A DNA stretch of 64,000 nt from Sanderia malayensis (taxonomy: Eukaryota; Cnidaria; Scyphozoa; Semaeostomeae; Pelagiidae), in contig RQOL01000662.1 in the NCBI GenBank assembly GCA_013076295.1, forward strand, positions 62,001-126,000, read 5' to 3'. Made by a program: the position numbers and the translations under genes. The notes below the pieces were generated by a model. The model searched no databases and was not told where the DNA came from. It saw nothing but the letters and a program-made list of their open reading frames with translations. Below, one piece after another: positions 22,101 to 32,671 of this stretch (the stretch's first letter is position 1; each line of letters opens with the position of its first letter).

Positions 22101-23261
22101 TCTCGCCTCGTTTCAATGATATTAGCAGCAATGCATCTAATTAAAAGCGAAGCCAATAAATTTTGTTATGATATAATTGAATAAAATTATATGTATTAAT
22201 ACACAAAGACACACAGAGAAATACACAAATATATGAATATTGAAACTGTAACGATAGATAAAATATATATCGCCTGGCTATCTACTATTGAAAACGTAAA
22301 TCGCTAATTTAAAAACCTTATTATTAATGCGGAAGATCTGAAAGATATACAATACAGTACAAAAACATTTTGAAAGGACCTGGATAGATATTTGTATTGT
22401 ATGCGAAGTACGAATGCGAAAGGTTGAGTCATGATAAAGTCTTATATTCAAATTGGTGAATTGTCAATATCTATAAAAATTGATCCATAGAATCCATAGT
22501 TGAGGTTGCAAAATTGATTGGTTAAGCGACGTGTTCAGCCAAAATGACAGTACCTCAATTGGATTCTTCAATAGCACTTCACTCTCTGCAAGCATACAAC
22601 TGTGCCACGGCATGAATGTACTGTTTCAATAACCGCGGTTGTTTGTTTTGAGGATTATGTTTGTACATAGGAAAAAAAAGATTGCCGGTTACATTAGTTG
22701 AAAGCTCTAACACCAGCGTCAAGGAGTAACCTTTGTTTGAGTTTTCCTTGTTGGTGAAAAGTGCAATTGAAATTTGAAAGTATATAACAGTAAACAGTAA
22801 AGGGGCCTCTATAGATTTTAGATCAAGTTGTATTAAAAGGAGAGGGGGGATGTTATTGATAGTGCGATGTTTTGCAAAAAGTAACTATCCTTAAGGGACA
22901 ACTTGCGGTTTTCACAAAGTAAGGAAATCCACTTTCCCATAGGCAATATCGGAGAAAATGGCAACGCATAACTCTTAATAATCGGGCGCTACGCAGGATT
23001 CAGGACTGTGCCGACTGCTGTGTGTGGTGCAGTCACCCCTGGACATGTGGATGGTGTAATGTCCAGTTGGTCTCCGCAGATCAGTGTTATCTAGAATGAC
23101 TGCATTCTAGAAGGGTGCCAGTAACGGCTGTACATCACACTTATGTGCGACGTGATCTGCGTTGACACACAATACCCGTACCCTTGAATGTGTGTATGTG
23201 TGTTTTGGTAGGCAGCCCTCTGTAGAGCAACTGTGCAGATGGTCGCTCTAGGATGAAGCCT
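22101..23261. other. Helitron 3' flank and terminus region
   Basis: Downstream (minus sense) of the Helitron stop at 23,262. It holds a perfect short hairpin, TCTAGAATG-ACTG-CATTCTAGA (about 23,090-23,111), the sort of stem expected near a Helitron 3' end, but I could not fix a CTRR terminus. Confidence 0.4.
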
Positions 23262-23681
23262 TTACAGGACTTCCTGGAAAACAATGTTCTTTGTTTTCCT
23301 GTGTGTTTCCTCTGGGAGGAATACTTTGAGCCCGTTAAATGATGTTGCTCCTGACATGGCCACATATAACTGACCATGTGTGAACACGGGCTCAGGTAAG
23401 TACAAACCAACATACCTCAGAGATTGCCCCTGTGCCTTGTTGATTGTGAGGCAGTATGCAAGTCTGACTGGAAACTGTCGCCGTTTCATTGTGAAAGGCA
23501 TTTCTGTGTCTTGAGTGGAAACTGTGATCCTAGGAATCATGACTTGTTGTCCTCTGTGCTCCTTTGTAATGATCTCTGCTGTGATCACGTGAGGTCGCAG
23601 ATTGCGGACAATGAGTCTGGTTCCGTTGCAAAGGCCTTTTTTCGGATTGAGATTTCGCAATAGAATGATTGTTGCGCCAAC
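23262..23681 (-). CDS. Helitron exon 9: helicase C-terminal motifs
   Basis: After a 115-bp intron (23,682-23,796) the frame resumes VGATIILLRNLNPKKGLCNGTR. It then has MPFTMKRRQFPVRLAYCLTINKAQGQSL (motif V region) and FTHGQLYVAMSGA (motif VI; the usual Arg after MS is Gly here). It ends IVFQEVL with TAA at 23,262. The Arg-to-Gly change is a possible second loss of function. Confidence 0.85.
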   Translation of the reverse strand, partial: VGATIILLRNLNPKKGLCNGTRLIVRNLRPHVITAEIITKEHRGQQVMIPRITVSTQDTEMPFTMKRRQFPVRLAYCLTINKAQGQSLRYVGLYLPEPVFTHGQLYVAMSGATSFNGLKVFLPEETHRKTKNIVFQEVL

Positions 23682-23796
23682 CTAAGTGCAAGGACAACTA
23701 ATGTGATCAAACAATGAGTTCTGTCATTCCACTACAGGAGTGGTAAATATTACTCTAATGTGGAATGAATGAATGAATGAAAAATAGTGTTCCTAC

Positions 23797-24827
23797 CTTG
23801 AGGTTCAGTCTGTGCAAGGGCATTCCATTACGAGTGAGTTGGTTGAGAAATTCAATAGGATAGGCCTCTTCCTCATGTGGATCGTCTGTAACAACACTGT
23901 CTGTGCTGTAATAAGTTTTTTCAGCTGTCTGAAGTCTGTCCAGAATTATGTCGTTGACTTGATGTGATAAGTCATTCTTTGGGGTCAGACAACAGCGCTC
24001 AGACATTGTTACAGGATCCATCATTAGGTGTGAATCTTGTGTGTTTGGCCTGGGGAATATGAAGTTGAGCATGTCTTCTTTAGAAGACGTGCATATCCGT
24101 TGTGGCAAAGTTGCGTTGTCGAGTACATCATGTGGTTCTTGTTTGTTGCCAAGTCGGAGAAGCCATTCTGAAAATTCTCGATAAGATTCGTCTTGAATTG
24201 CTCTCATGTTAGTCTGCAAGCGATGCTGTCGAAATTTTGTCCAAAGTTCGATGATCTGATGTGATTTCAGACTCTCTGCAACAATCTTTTCTCTTCCTGC
24301 CTTTGTTACGACAGGTAGAACTTGCCTGAAGTCACCACCGAGTAACATGAATTTGCCACCAAACGGACTGTCTACTTTTTTAATGTCTCGGAGCAACCGG
24401 TCCACTGCTTGGAGAGCAAGTGCAGGAATCATGGAAGCTTCATCCCATATGAAGAGGGTAGTTTCGCGCAATAGCTGCGCTCTCCTGCTCTGTCTTTTGA
24501 CGTTGCATGTTGATTCAGCTTGAAGTGGTATAGGAATTTGAAAGGTAGAGTATGAAGTTCTACCATTGATTAGAAGTGTTGCAGCAATTCCTGACCACGC
24601 CATGCACTGAACTTTATGTCCATTGGCTTGCAGATTGTGAACCAACGTGTTGTAAAGGAAAGTTCTCCCGGTTCCAGCTGGTCCATCAACAAAGTGACAA
24701 TTCTGTTCGGATTGGGTGTTGATAGCATCAATGATTGCCGTGTATATGGCTTGCTGCTCAGGGTTCAATGCGACCAGCATTTGTTCCCCTTCCTCTCTTG
24801 CATTGGCCACATCCATGTGATATTCCT
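23797..24827 (-). pseudogene. Helitron exon 8: Pif1-type SF1B helicase, motifs I-III
   Basis: Begins EEYHMDVANAREEGEQM after a CAG acceptor. It has LNPEQQAIY (Q-motif area), then HFVDGPAGTGRTFLYN. The Walker A box reads GTGRT, with Arg (AGA) in place of the catalytic Lys, a one-base change. It continues with FIWDEASMIP (Walker B), LLGGDFRQVLPVV (motif III) and LQTNMRA, ending MPLHRLNLK at a GTAGGA donor (23,796). The frame is otherwise fully open. The Lys-to-Arg change should abolish or strongly reduce ATP hydrolysis. Confidence 0.9.
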
Positions 24828-24981
24828 CTGTAATAATGAGTATAGTATATTGCAATATTATTTTAAAGAAAGCTAGCAGAAACAATGTCCAAGAATACGT
24901 AAATGTCCTGGCATGCACGACCTAGGATATACTATTATTCTTACTAATACAGTACATAGTTGAAAATAACACATATAGTAC

Positions 24982-25298
24982 CTTGTTCAGGAATGACATA
25001 GTCGGCTGGAAGTTGAGGAAGGTGATCATAATTTGTTATTGACTGGCCATCAACTTTCAAGTTGTTGTCGATATCATGTAGACATTGATACATATGTCAG
25101 TCTTCAAAAGCTATTACCACATTTGGATGATTCAGTTGGTCACGTCGCACAAAGTCTTCACTCATTTCTTCCTTGAATCTATTGAAGAGTGCTGCGATAT
25201 CTGAAGGTGTCTGAAAGAGGAGTAATGTTGCAAACAACTGTCTGAGTTGTGTTGGCATGTCAAAAATTATGGCCTCCTCCAGACAGCGTGTGATTTCA
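24982..25298 (-). pseudogene. Helitron exon 7, distal part (after the MULE)
   Basis: Once the MULE and one copy of its target-site duplication are removed, DDAEIT continues directly as RCLEEAIIFDMP, FATLLLFQTPSDIAALFNRF and NHPNVVIAFED. A TGA then sits where Trp is likely (FED stop HMYQCLHDI), followed by DHLPQLPADYVIPEQ and a GTACTA donor at 24,981. Exact resumption of frame is direct evidence for nested insertion. Confidence 0.9.
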
Positions 25299-25701
25299 GG
25301 TGAGCACGAAATCCCAGCCGTTGCAACCAGGTCACGTGACTTTAGTTGAGCGGCTGCCTTTGAGCGGACGGAGCGGTAGGTATTTTACTCATTCTCATCC
25401 GCGGCACAGAATCCGCCGAAACTTAACTTAACAATGGCGAATAAAGCACCTACTGCAACTCAATGATACAGTAACTGCCTCTACTTCAACACATTTTCAA
25501 GCAAGTCTCGTTAACTGTAAGTATTATTTAGTATAGAGATTTTAGTCATTTAAATTGTAAAGGACTGGATCAGTAAATCGGATGTTCTTGGTCGGATAAC
25601 GTAGTTAGTTAGCCAAATTTATGCCAAATTTTTTAATGTTGATTAGCCAGTGATAAGATATAGTTCGAATAATTTATGTGTTGTGAACTGTAAATATTTA
25701 T

Positions 25702-26063
25702 TCATCTATCGTCTATAAATTTAACCTTTGAGTGAAAACCACTGGTGTGGCTAATTTCAATATTGCCTGTCACTTTGCATTGGTTGCTGCATTCTTCACA
25801 GATCCATTTATTCTCACCCGGTATGTTCTTGATGGTTACTTTATGCAAGTTTACACAGGATTTGTGATATGAGACTGAGCAGAGATTGCAGTCTTGAATA
25901 TCAAATACATCATCAGCATCCAATGGCATCCGACAGCTACAGTGAACTCTGAATGATGACAAAGTTCCCAGGTTTGGCGATCTTTCCTTTGTTTTTGATG
26001 GAAATAATGTTACGTTACCTTCAATAAGGCATTTTTTCAGATGTTAAGGCATTTTTTCATTTT
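25702..26063 (-). CDS. PHD-like zinc finger, C-terminus of the MULE protein
   Basis: Reads VTLFPSKTKERSPNL, then VHCSCRMPLDADDVFDIQDCNLCSVSYHKSCVNL and WICEECSNQ. This fits a C4HC3 PHD finger (CxC, CxxC, HxxC, CxxC). PHD fingers commonly read histone H3 tails, so it may direct the element to chromatin. It ends at a stop at 25,702, 400 bp inside the left terminus. Confidence 0.75.
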
Positions 26064-26747
26064 TTAAGGCCTTTTTTCATTTTTTTTCATCATCATTTTT
26101 GCAATGTCCAGGTGGAAGCATCTTGGATCTAAGCCATTACACATCATTGTTGCAAATGCAATAGCAAAGAGGCCGCAGCTGCTTGCATCATCTTGCTTTT
26201 CAACATCTTCAAACTTCACAAATACCTCAGGACTAAGAGGGTGAATAAGTGAAGCAACAATACCTTGCATTTCAAATGATAAACTTGTTCCTCCCAAACT
26301 ATCCATAATGCGTACATGAGAGCTGATCTTCAAGCCAATATTCGTTAATAATATCCAATGGTTGTTGTTTTTATTTACAATTTGAAGGAACTCTCCATTT
26401 TCAATATTGAATTGGAACCTTGCCTGACGAAGAGTATCTTGAAAGCCTCCAGTATGTGGGAACTGCTTCGTTAGGAGAATTTGTGCAGCATTTATCAGTT
26501 TATCATTCAACCACATATCTTTGGAATCAAGGATATCTCTATCTTCAGCTGTCAGGATGGTGTTCCCAATCCGCAACCAGGATTTGCCACATTGACTTGC
26601 TTCAGGACTGCTATCCATTATACAGACATCATCATTGTTGATAACTATGTTGGTCTGTCCTGTTTTGCAGTTGCTGCCATTTCTGTCACTGCTGGAGCTA
26701 TCATCACTGTTATCTTCAGAGCTACTCACACTGATCTCATCCCACAC
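26064..26747 (-). CDS. Ulp1-type (C48) SUMO/ubiquitin-like protease of the MULE
   Basis: Acidic/Ser-rich start, then KDMWLNDKLINAAQILL (substrate-binding entry typical of Ulp1/SENP). The catalytic residues fit NNHWILL (His), RIMDSLG (Asp), VEKQDDASSCGLFAIAFA (Gln and nucleophile Cys). The frame is open for 227 codons. MULEs with captured Ulp1 proteases are known in plants and animals; the captured enzyme could process SUMO on transposase or host proteins, which is inference. Its 3' end merges into a three-fold AAAAAATGCCTTA slippage repeat before the PHD finger. Confidence 0.85.
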   Translation of the reverse strand: MWDEISVSSSEDNSDDSSSSDRNGSNCKTGQTNIVINNDDVCIMDSSPEASQCGKSWLRIGNTILTAEDRDILDSKDMWLNDKLINAAQILLTKQFPHTGGFQDTLRQARFQFNIENGEFLQIVNKNNNHWILLTNIGLKISSHVRIMDSLGGTSLSFEMQGIVASLIHPLSPEVFVKFEDVEKQDDASSCGLFAIAFATMMCNGLDPRCFHLDIAKMMMKKNEKRP

Positions 26748-26859
26748 AACAGTTTACCTATAGAAATGTAAGCACGGAAGAGGTTTATTTTTATGTATCT
26801 TGTGGTAATGGTCTATTTTGTGAGTTAAGGCAGTTTGATAATATGAACCCAAAAAGTAT

Positions 26860-27457
26860 TTACATTTTGAGTGGTAGTTGCTTGTTCTTTTCCTTGTTTT
26901 CTGTTCTTCGGTCGCCCAGCTGCTTTCTCTGTAACAAGCAATCACTATTACTAGAATATAACTATTGCTATAGTTTTATATTTTGCTTGTTCTTCATTCC
27001 TATGACATAACATATGAGGAAGCCAATGCTTACCAATCTTCCCAGTGTTGATATCCAAGAAACAATCTCTCTGCTGCCTGTTCCAGTCTGCTTTGGACCC
27101 AACACGGCTATTTTTAAAACGTTTTGGTTGCACTGGCAGCGTTGATTCTGATTTTTCAATCTGGCAATACCTTCATTTGTTTTGTTTCTTTGTTGGAATC
27201 TCCTCATTTTCTATTACCAGATTATCTTCTTTCTGTGCTGATGATCGCAATTCACAAAGAATGTCTTGCAACTGGCTCTGTAATTTTGGCAGTACTGCAT
27301 CATTTTGACATATAAAGGTAAGACTTTTAATCTGGTCTAACAGGTCACGGCATGCGGCACCGTTACTTCTGCTGTAGGATGCTGGCAGAGGAAGTTTGCC
27401 GGGGTGGGATGATTGTGAACACTCGTACCCTTCCTTTTCCGAGACTGTGGAAATCAA
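26860..27457 (-). pseudogene. MULE linker exons (charged, frameshifted)
   Basis: A frame with ACRDLLDQIKSLTFICQND and KLQSQLQDILCEL suggests a helical linker. It then passes to VQPKRFKNSRVGSK and IGKHWLP in another frame. No domain is recognised. It connects the SWIM finger to the protease and is broken by at least one frameshift. Confidence 0.5.
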
Positions 27458-27610
27458 AAAAAGTTATGGGTGATAATTATGAAGTTATCGGCAACAATTA
27501 TTTGTTTCCTGGCAGAATTTGTTGAATTGAATTATAATCTTTAAAGTCCACTTACCTGTATGGCATTCTTCTATGTTGTCTATATGTAAAACTTCTGTGC
27601 CATTTGTAGG

Positions 27611-28290
27611 TTAGACTTCAGACACCATCGAGCTTCTTAGAGAGCAGTTTGGGTCAAGTGTGAAATATGCTGAATCACGATACTCAACAGGGAACAATTC
27701 CCATGAATATTCTTTACAGTGAATGATAACTGCAAACATGTGTTTACATGGCAAGAAATTCTCTTTCCAGTTGTGGCATTCGCAACTAGGCATACCATTG
27801 TGATTGAAGGCCACTTTGTAGATGTTGCGATCACTGTGGACTTTTATAAAGCTATTGGAATTTGATTCGACGGTGATGTGATTTGAAGAAATCCTGGCAG
27901 CCAGTGACAACTTCTCCAAACAGTGAAGAACAAATTTCCGGGGACGATCTGGGAGATACGAAGGCACCCAAGCAGAATAACTCTTGTATCCACTGGAGAA
28001 CATCACATTCAAAGAGACGTACCTTTGAGAAAATGATAATTGAGGTAAATGGTTTGTGTATCCTTGGTGCTTCTCTTGAAAGAGAAGTAATTAATACAGA
28101 ATCCTTGTTTTCTTACTTTTTGTACTTTTTTGCAAAGAAATTTGTGATCAACACATTTGCCATATGGCTCAAGGAGCTCTTTTTCCTTTTTTTCAAAAAT
28201 TCATATTTCAAACTCTTATTTTGTCTTTCTACGCCATTGTTTGTTCTTACAAGAACCTGAAAAGACTGTTGCCGAAACGTCCACACCCAT
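27611..28290 (-). pseudogene. MULE C-terminal region with SWIM zinc finger
   Basis: RTNNGVERQNKSLKYEFL (a conserved MULE block, possibly carrying the third acidic residue) and LSHMANVLITNFFAKKYKK lie at 28,260-28,110. After a frameshift, 28,012-27,611 reads YLPDRPRKFVLHCLEKLS, then MPSCECHNWKENFLPCKHMFAVI, a SWIM finger (CxC...CxH). SWIM fingers are standard in MULE transposases and likely contact DNA or partner proteins. Confidence 0.85.
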
Positions 28291-28429
28291 CGCTACAGAT
28301 AAAATGAAATATTTTTAACGTTTGGGGCTTTGTTGCAAGAGGGGTATCAATTCTAATCACTATATTGAGTTTCTGCATGAAGAAACTTTGCCCTCCACCG
28401 TTAGTAAGCATATCTATACCTTGTAGGGG

Positions 28430-29125
28430 GGTAGCCAGTACGTTTCAAACCAATGATTAAATTTTGTTTTTGTCTTCCAGATCGTTGATGAAAAGAGTGC
28501 TGCAAGAGCTGCTTTATATTCATCAAGTGTTAAAGACCTTGCAATTCGCCGAATTCGAGCAAGAACCTCTTCTTTGACATTGCTTACACCATGTCAGCTT
28601 TACTCACCCATCTTGTCCATGCCTGTTCTCTGTGGAAGTCGCATAAATAGACAAAGCAGTCTTCAAAAACTTCTTCCAATGCATTGATTTCTTTCTCGTC
28701 AAAATCGGTCATGAAAAAAGATGGCTTCCAATCTGCATTCCAGTCCGCTAGTACTTTCAATCCTTCTGCAATGCTTTCTGTCATCTGCTGCTCACACATA
28801 AAGGCGCCAACAACCTGATAATCAACATTTGTTTTCACACAGACAATAAAGAGTGGAATAGCATACTTTGTTGTCTTATATGTGGCATCAAGCAGACAAA
28901 TCTTCCCATACCGTCGAAGAAGTTTCTGGTGATACTCCGTTTGACAAACAAATAAGAAGTTCTGAATATCCGATTTCATTCGATAGTAGAATTTATCATC
29001 TGGCTTTTCTGTTTTCCATCGCGATATCATCGCTTCAAGGTTCTTCTGATCATCCTTTGAATGCATCAGTTTCTGCGTTGCAAGGTACATATGATCTGCT
29101 ATTGATTTAGCTGTTGGATGATTTA
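28430..29125 (-). pseudogene. MULE transposase catalytic domain
   Basis: From about 29,125: HPTAKSIADHMYLATQKLM, YYRMKSDIQNFLFVCQTEYH, KICLLDATYKT (first catalytic Asp), IPLFIVCVKTNVDY, SFFMTDFDEKEI (second Asp) and VYLCDFHREQAW (the CxxH of MULEs). A missing base after VSKAD shifts frame; coding then continues SNVKEEVLARIRRIARSL and FETYWLPPYK to a GTATAG donor near 28,430. The N-terminal DNA-binding region expected upstream is not recognisable between 29,125 and the right terminus. Confidence 0.85.
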
Positions 29126-29533
29126 GCTGTTTTTAAAGTTTCTATGAATGATTGGCAGTAAACGGGAGACACAGGTGTAATTATTTTTGGAAATAATGGT
29201 CAACAAAAGGCATTTGGTGGTGGGGAATCATGAACCATCTGATGGGAAATTTGCCCACTTAGTTTGTGTGTCAAAAGATCCCTTGCTTTTTATGCTTAAA
29301 TACAATAACAATTCTTCTGCAAGATAAGATAATATCCATGAAGCTTCCCACCGTGGATCATCATGACCTCTTTCTAATTTTACGAGGAGAGAGGCTGAGT
29401 GAGTTTGTTGTTACACGCAGACCGCATGCCGCTCATTTCTTGGTGGCCGCTGTGACCGCTCAAAAACAGCCGTTCAGCATCAATCACGTGACCTGGTTGC
29501 ATCGGGTGGGATTTCGTATTCACCGTGATTTCA

Positions 29534-31795
29534 GCATCATCTTCCAAAAGATCCATAGCCAAAGCTGCGTCTTTGAAGGAGTTCCATAAGTTTCCTTCTA
29601 CTGTGCGAAGATCTTCAAAGGACGTGGAACCTCTTTTGTGCAGTAGCAAAAGCCTAAGTGCAAATCTCTGTTCACACGGTCGTGGGTGCACCTGATATAT
29701 TCTGCCTATGACAGGCAATGATGTTCTCCCTTGTCTGGCTTTCCATGTTTTTGTCCGTTCATTGAATACGTAGTGCTCAGGAATTTCGTGATAGAGGAAT
29801 TGACGTGCATTTGGATCTTGTGCATTCAATTCAAACCAAGACGTCAGTGTCGTTCTCTCGTTCATGTCCTGTAATTGCTCCACATGATCATTATCCTGAA
29901 AGTATACTACTTGCTGATTGGGTAGATGAACATGCAGACGCTTGATAGTATGACTTTTCTCGAGCATGGAAAAATGCAATATTCGATGAACAGCTTCGTG
30001 TGGTCCAATATATCGAGCGTTGATGTATTGGCGTACTTCATCGTGGTCAATATCCTGAGGCACTTGTTGTTGCTGACCCTGAACAACTTCAACATGTGCC
30101 ATGTCTTGTCCTTTATGAATATATTTGAAAATATATTTCACGGATTTGACAGTGCTGCATATTTCGACATTGATGTGACACTGATACTTGAGGAGAAGAT
30201 GGCGATTATGTGGCACCACCCAAGTGTCATCAAGAACGTGATTTTCGAGATTCGCTGGATGAAGGCAACGTCGTCTATAGAGAGGATAACCATTAACATT
30301 GAGTTGCGTTTCTGCAGTTTGATCTTTTGGAAATCGCTTCTTGCATTTGTTATTGTCCATGCAAACACATCGAGGATTTAGATGACCACATGGACCATGT
30401 GTCATGTGCTTCCGTACCAATTTGTTATATTTTGCATCCTGTGAGTCCGGAATTTCTGCTGATATTAGTTTATCTACCTAAAAGGTATGAAGAGAATGTG
30501 CGCCAAAATTAATCACTTCAAATTGAAATTTGTGGATATTAACACACCACTCTAATAATTCTACTTTATAAAGTTGTATCTCTACACAGAGTATATTATG
30601 GAAGAAAATACCTCCTGGGGTGTTCGTGGTCTATCAGCATCTGACAGAAAGAGTATCATGTGAGCGTGTGGTAGTCCTCTCTTCTGAAACTCGATGACAT
30701 ATACATAAGCAATGACATGTCCTAAAACGTGCTTGTGAAGAACATCCACGAGCAGTGCTTGAAGTTTTAGTTGAAATACTCTAGTGACGATATCAGGTCG
30801 GTCATTTGCAATTTGATGTGGTAGAATATTCTCTGCAATCTCCCTCCACCTCGGATTGGCTCTCATGGTTAAGAAGATGTCAGGCTTCCCATATTTTCTG
30901 ACGATAGTCATTGCATCTTGAAAGTTTTGGCACATATTCCGTGGGCTGCCAGGAAAGGATGAGGGAAGTATGACGACACGACCAACATCAATATGTATGG
31001 GCTGATTTGGATTGTTTGCCCTGGCTATTTCGTTTTCGATCTCAGCTCTCCTATTTAGATGATCTATGAGACCTCGATAGCTGTCAGCACGCAATTGGCG
31101 TTGATTCCACAGAACCCAAGCTAGCTTATTTCCTTCAATCTTGGTAAAAGCATCCACCAGATATTGCTGAAAAAGAAGTGTGGCGCTGTGGATCGTAGAT
31201 ATTCCATCTCTGACCTGTATTCTGTAGGAATAGTATTCAGCGACAGTGAGCTTAATCCGGCGGTTACGATTGATATTCTGTTGGCCCTGTGCGTGACGTG
31301 TAGGTAAACGTTCAAGATCCCAACTGTACCCTCTGTCACCATGAAAAAACAACAATGGATACGTGAGTGGATCAGCAACGGCATTTAATGCATTGATCTT
31401 CATAAGATTGCCATGCCTTGTTCGAACTTGGAGTTCTCTATTCTCAGGGTTCGGAGCACCTCCGTTATGTGCTGTGTAAACAGCTGCAATTTCTCTGGCA
31501 GTTGGATTATCATATCTTCTATCTTGTTCTGGCCGACCGGTAATGATCATTTTGAAGGTGGGAATCGGTTGATCATTTGCAATTGCTTGCTGTCTCTGCT
31601 CTTCTAGTACCTCACCCATCGTTTTATAATGTTGTGCAAATCGATTCACTGCCACGAGTTCGTTCTGCAACAGTGCTACCATGTCCAAGTCCAAACATTG
31701 TGCTCTGGCTGTGTTGTGTCGTTCTTGCAGTGCTTGCTGCGTATCCATTATGTACAACTCCGCGTATTTCCTGGATCTGTCCGTTTCAGTTACCC
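29534..31795 (-). pseudogene. Helitron Rep (HUH endonuclease) exons 6-7, proximal part
   Basis: Exon 6 (31,795-30,612) runs from TDRSRKYAELYIMD through FKMIITGRPEQDRRY, PLLFFHGDRGYSWDL and VVILPSSFPGSPRN to KRGLPHAHMILFLSDAD, which holds the His-x-His metal-binding motif of rolling-circle Rep. A 134-bp intron follows (30,478-30,611). Exon 7 begins VDKLISAEIPD, has GHLNPRCVCMDNNKC, then YIFKYIHKGQD with the paired tyrosines expected to attack DNA. It runs into the MULE insertion at LLEDDAEIT (29,534). Coding is uninterrupted up to the insertion. Its enzymatic role is to nick and join single strands during rolling-circle transposition. Confidence 0.9.
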
Positions 31796-32022
31796 CTGTT
31801 GAATGCAAGGACACATATTCACATAATACGTTGCACTGAAACACAATGACACAATTTCTAAACGCTGTAAATCGATGGTTTCACACAATATTTATGCCTT
31901 CAATATGGGTTGTGTAACGTAGGAACTAAAAGGATATCAGATTAGATTGTAGCTGGCATGGAGATATAATTCTGAGGTTAAGAAATTTGAATGCTTGACA
32001 TAAAATAACATATTTCCTTTAC

Positions 32023-32527
32023 CTGTCATGTGATAGGCATTTCCGTGTATGGTGATGACTGGTGGTCCTCCATTAGCATGTCTTACAACATTGGCAGTCC
32101 AGGATGCCATAGCCATCAATGAATTGTAATTTCGGAAATACCTGAGAAAATGCCTTGATTCCTCAGTAGTACCAGTGTATAAATGCATGACATTTGGTGG
32201 GGGTGGTTGAATTGGATCCAGGGTTATTAATCCTCCCATGCAACATTTGTGGTATTGTTTTCTTGAGTTAAGCTCTTGCTTGAAGTATTTTGATTCGCAA
32301 TAAATACACATTCTTGTCATTTTTCCAAGATAATGAGGCATGGGAGAAAATTCAGCATTGTCTGGTGGAGGTTGAACAACTTGCCTTTCCTGATCTGCAA
32401 GGGGCTCAGGTGCTTGATGTTGATGGGGTAAGTGCACTTCGCCTTGCATCTCAAAATTGGCAGGCTGTACTGGTATTTGATCTTCATGAATGAGATCTGG
32501 AAGTTCGGCTGGAAGTACTTGTATAGG
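32023..32527 (-). CDS. Helitron exon 5: Cys/His finger domain
   Basis: 505-bp exon between a CAG acceptor (32,528) and a GTAAAG donor (32,022). After a Pro-rich lead (LPHQHQAPEPLADQE) comes MCIYCESKYFKQE followed by HKCCMGG, the CxxC...CC zinc-finger-like motif found near the N-terminus of Helitron proteins. The exon ends GNAYHMT(G), and phase 1 matches the next exon's GVTETDRSR. Confidence 0.8.
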
Positions 32528-32671
32528 CTGAAATTCAATACAATATTACTGAATATATTATTACAATTGCTGCATAAATCTCTGCATTTGCATTTATTGA
32601 ATTATTCTTTTATGGAGGGTTTGGTGTTGTTGGCCTACTTTAAAGTTGTTACTCTCATGGGGTTATTGTAC

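Larger units (their letters stand above)
25299..29524 (-). mobile_element. MULE (Mutator-like) transposon nested in the Helitron, perfect 9-bp TSD
   Basis: GTGATTTCA flanks it at 25,290-25,298 and 29,525-29,533. Inward, both ends read GGTGA then two differing bases, then ACGAAATCCCA, CCG, and TGCAACCAGGTCACGTGA, giving terminal inverted repeats of roughly 80 bp with moderate divergence. Internally, all on the minus strand, are a MULE transposase core, a SWIM finger, a linker, a Ulp1-type protease and a PHD finger. The coding parts carry several frameshifts, so this copy is probably no longer autonomous. Confidence 0.92.

Noticed and set aside
29380..29533. C-terminal extension of the Helitron Rep past LLEDDAEIT
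   Set aside because: From 29,524 leftwards the frame is reading the MULE terminal repeat, not Helitron sequence.
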